From assembly GCF_030546805.1 (NCBI RefSeq), contig NZ_JAUOPC010000011.1, forward strand, positions 62,001-126,000: 64,000 bases of DNA, given 5' to 3'. The stretch comes from Cyclobacterium sp. 1_MG-2023. GTDB lineage: Bacteria > Bacteroidota > Bacteroidia > Cytophagales > Cyclobacteriaceae. Under the pieces are notes generated by a model. It made no database searches. It saw nothing but the letters and a program-made list of their open reading frames with translations, and was not told where the DNA came from. Below are positions 63,305-64,000 of the stretch, piece after piece. The position numbers and the translations under genes are program-made. Position 1 is the stretch's first letter, and each line of letters starts with the position of its first letter.

Positions 63305-63529
63305 AAGTGGTTTAACTGCTTAAAAGTACGTAAAACCACTTAAAAATCCCATCCTGTATACGAAAGAAATATTAGGTAATCACAAGGCATGGGTTAATTT
63401 CTTGAGCCGGGTAGGGGTTAAGGTTGTATTTGCCTGATTGATGTGTTTTTCCGTATCATTTCTATAAATGGCTCAAAAATGATTTATGAAAATGGGGATA
63501 AAGGGAGGCAAAATTTTTCATGAAATGCC

Positions 63530-63913
63530 TTAATCCTCAAAACCGACATAAACATATCCATTTTCGACCTTTACAGGGTAAGTTGCTATGTCACAATAAT
63601 CTCCATTTAAATTCTTTCCCGTTTGAAGGGAAAATGTTTTTTTATGAAAGGGACAGGCTACTTTCGGTTCATTTTTTTCGGATCCTATCATTCCTCTTGA
63701 TAAGGCCATTTGCATTTTGTGTGGGCAGAGGTTTTGACAGGCATACCATTCACCCCGTCTGCTAAAGTTATAAATGGCAATTTGTAGGTCTTTGTATTTT
63801 ACACAAGCACCTCCATTTTCAGGAAAGGCAGAAACAGGTGCCGCCTTAAACCAAGTGGAAATTTTGGTATGGTCTGTAGTTTTGTACTTTTCCAGAAGTG
63901 TTGTCGTTGTCAT
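63530..63913 (-). CDS. nirD: Rieske-type small subunit of nitrite reductase (NirD-like)
   Basis: 127 residues. An intact Rieske set is visible: CPHK (C-x-H) and, about 20 residues on, CPFH (C-x2-H), so a [2Fe-2S] centre can be bound, unlike NirD of enterobacteria, which lacks some ligands. The chain is short and lacks a signal, fitting the small subunit of NAD(P)H-dependent assimilatory nitrite reductase. The upstream - strand gene ends 45 bases away and may be the large subunit. The NirD assignment rather than a general Rieske ferredoxin rests on context and length. Confidence 0.78.
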   Translation of the reverse strand: MTTTTLLEKYKTTDHTKISTWFKAAPVSAFPENGGACVKYKDLQIAIYNFSRRGEWYACQNLCPHKMQMALSRGMIGSEKNEPKVACPFHKKTFSLQTGKNLNGDYCDIATYPVKVENGYVYVGFED

Positions 63914-63958
63914 TGTATAAAAATTAGGTTTAAAAGAAATTTTATTTTGGTAGGTATA

Positions 63959-64000
63959 TTACCCCCAGCTCACAGGCGCCTTTTGTCCTCGAACTTCATT
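63959..64000 (-). CDS. 3' end of a further - strand gene, possibly nitrite reductase large subunit
   Basis: The last 13 codons of an open - strand frame (ending VRGQKAPVSWG and TAA) reach the window edge and lie 45 bases upstream of the nirD-like gene. Because nirB normally precedes nirD, this is probably the nirB 3' end. The fragment is too short to identify by itself. Confidence 0.4.
   Translation of the reverse strand, partial: NEVRGQKAPVSWG

Overview
The window looks like chromosome from a marine member of the Bacteroidota, most likely Cytophagales and close to Cyclobacteriaceae. This is inferred from the gene families: sulfatases, heme-containing PQQ dehydrogenases, an OMP_b-brl-type TonB receptor, DUF2911, LytS/LytTR systems and an MsrA-MsrB fusion. 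Shine-Dalgarno sequences are scarce, and a few promoters fit the Bacteroidota pattern TTTG-N18/20-TAnnTTTG. I found no rRNA or tRNA genes, insertion sequences, CRISPR arrays, integrase genes or phage structural genes.

Left part (1-10.6 kb): the 3' end of one sulfatase, a complete lipoprotein sulfatase and a PQQ/heme dehydrogenase form a + strand run. It faces a - strand run holding a purple-acid-phosphatase-like enzyme, the helicase HrpB, a DUF2911 protein and a Gfo/Idh/MocA oxidoreductase.

Centre (10.9-33.4 kb): a 22-gene, single-direction surface-polysaccharide cluster with very tight spacing and many 4-nt overlaps. It opens with a winged-helix regulator. It encodes an ABC flippase, an aminotransferase plus two acetyltransferases for a 4-amino-4,6-dideoxyhexose, a WecF-like transferase for such a sugar, a sulfotransferase, about a dozen glycosyltransferases, two paralogous Wzy-like membrane proteins and a final polysaccharide deacetylase. 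Genes from about 20.46 to 25.45 kb are visibly more AT-rich than those around them, which suggests an acquired or exchanged block.

Right-centre (33.6-43.1 kb): mainly metabolic and housekeeping genes, including methylglyoxal synthase next to phosphofructokinase, an exported enolase-superfamily enzyme, a YvlD-type membrane protein, a histone-deacetylase-like hydrolase, a Skp-like lipoprotein, a deoxyhypusine-synthase-like protein and an OmpA-family protein.

Right part (43.1-64 kb): an outer-membrane receptor lies divergent to a LytS/LytTR pair. MsrAB, a coiled-coil lipoprotein, a sialidase and a PAS histidine kinase follow. Then comes a six-gene + strand operon (53.3-60.8 kb) that combines an FAD oxidoreductase and a NapH/NosR-like polyferredoxin with three glycosyltransferases and a lipoprotein; I regard this as the best candidate for an undescribed system. 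The window ends with a PilJ/PAS sensor kinase, its NarL-type regulator, a NirD-like Rieske protein and the last codons of another - strand gene, which suggests a nitrate/nitrite assimilation locus continuing beyond the edge.
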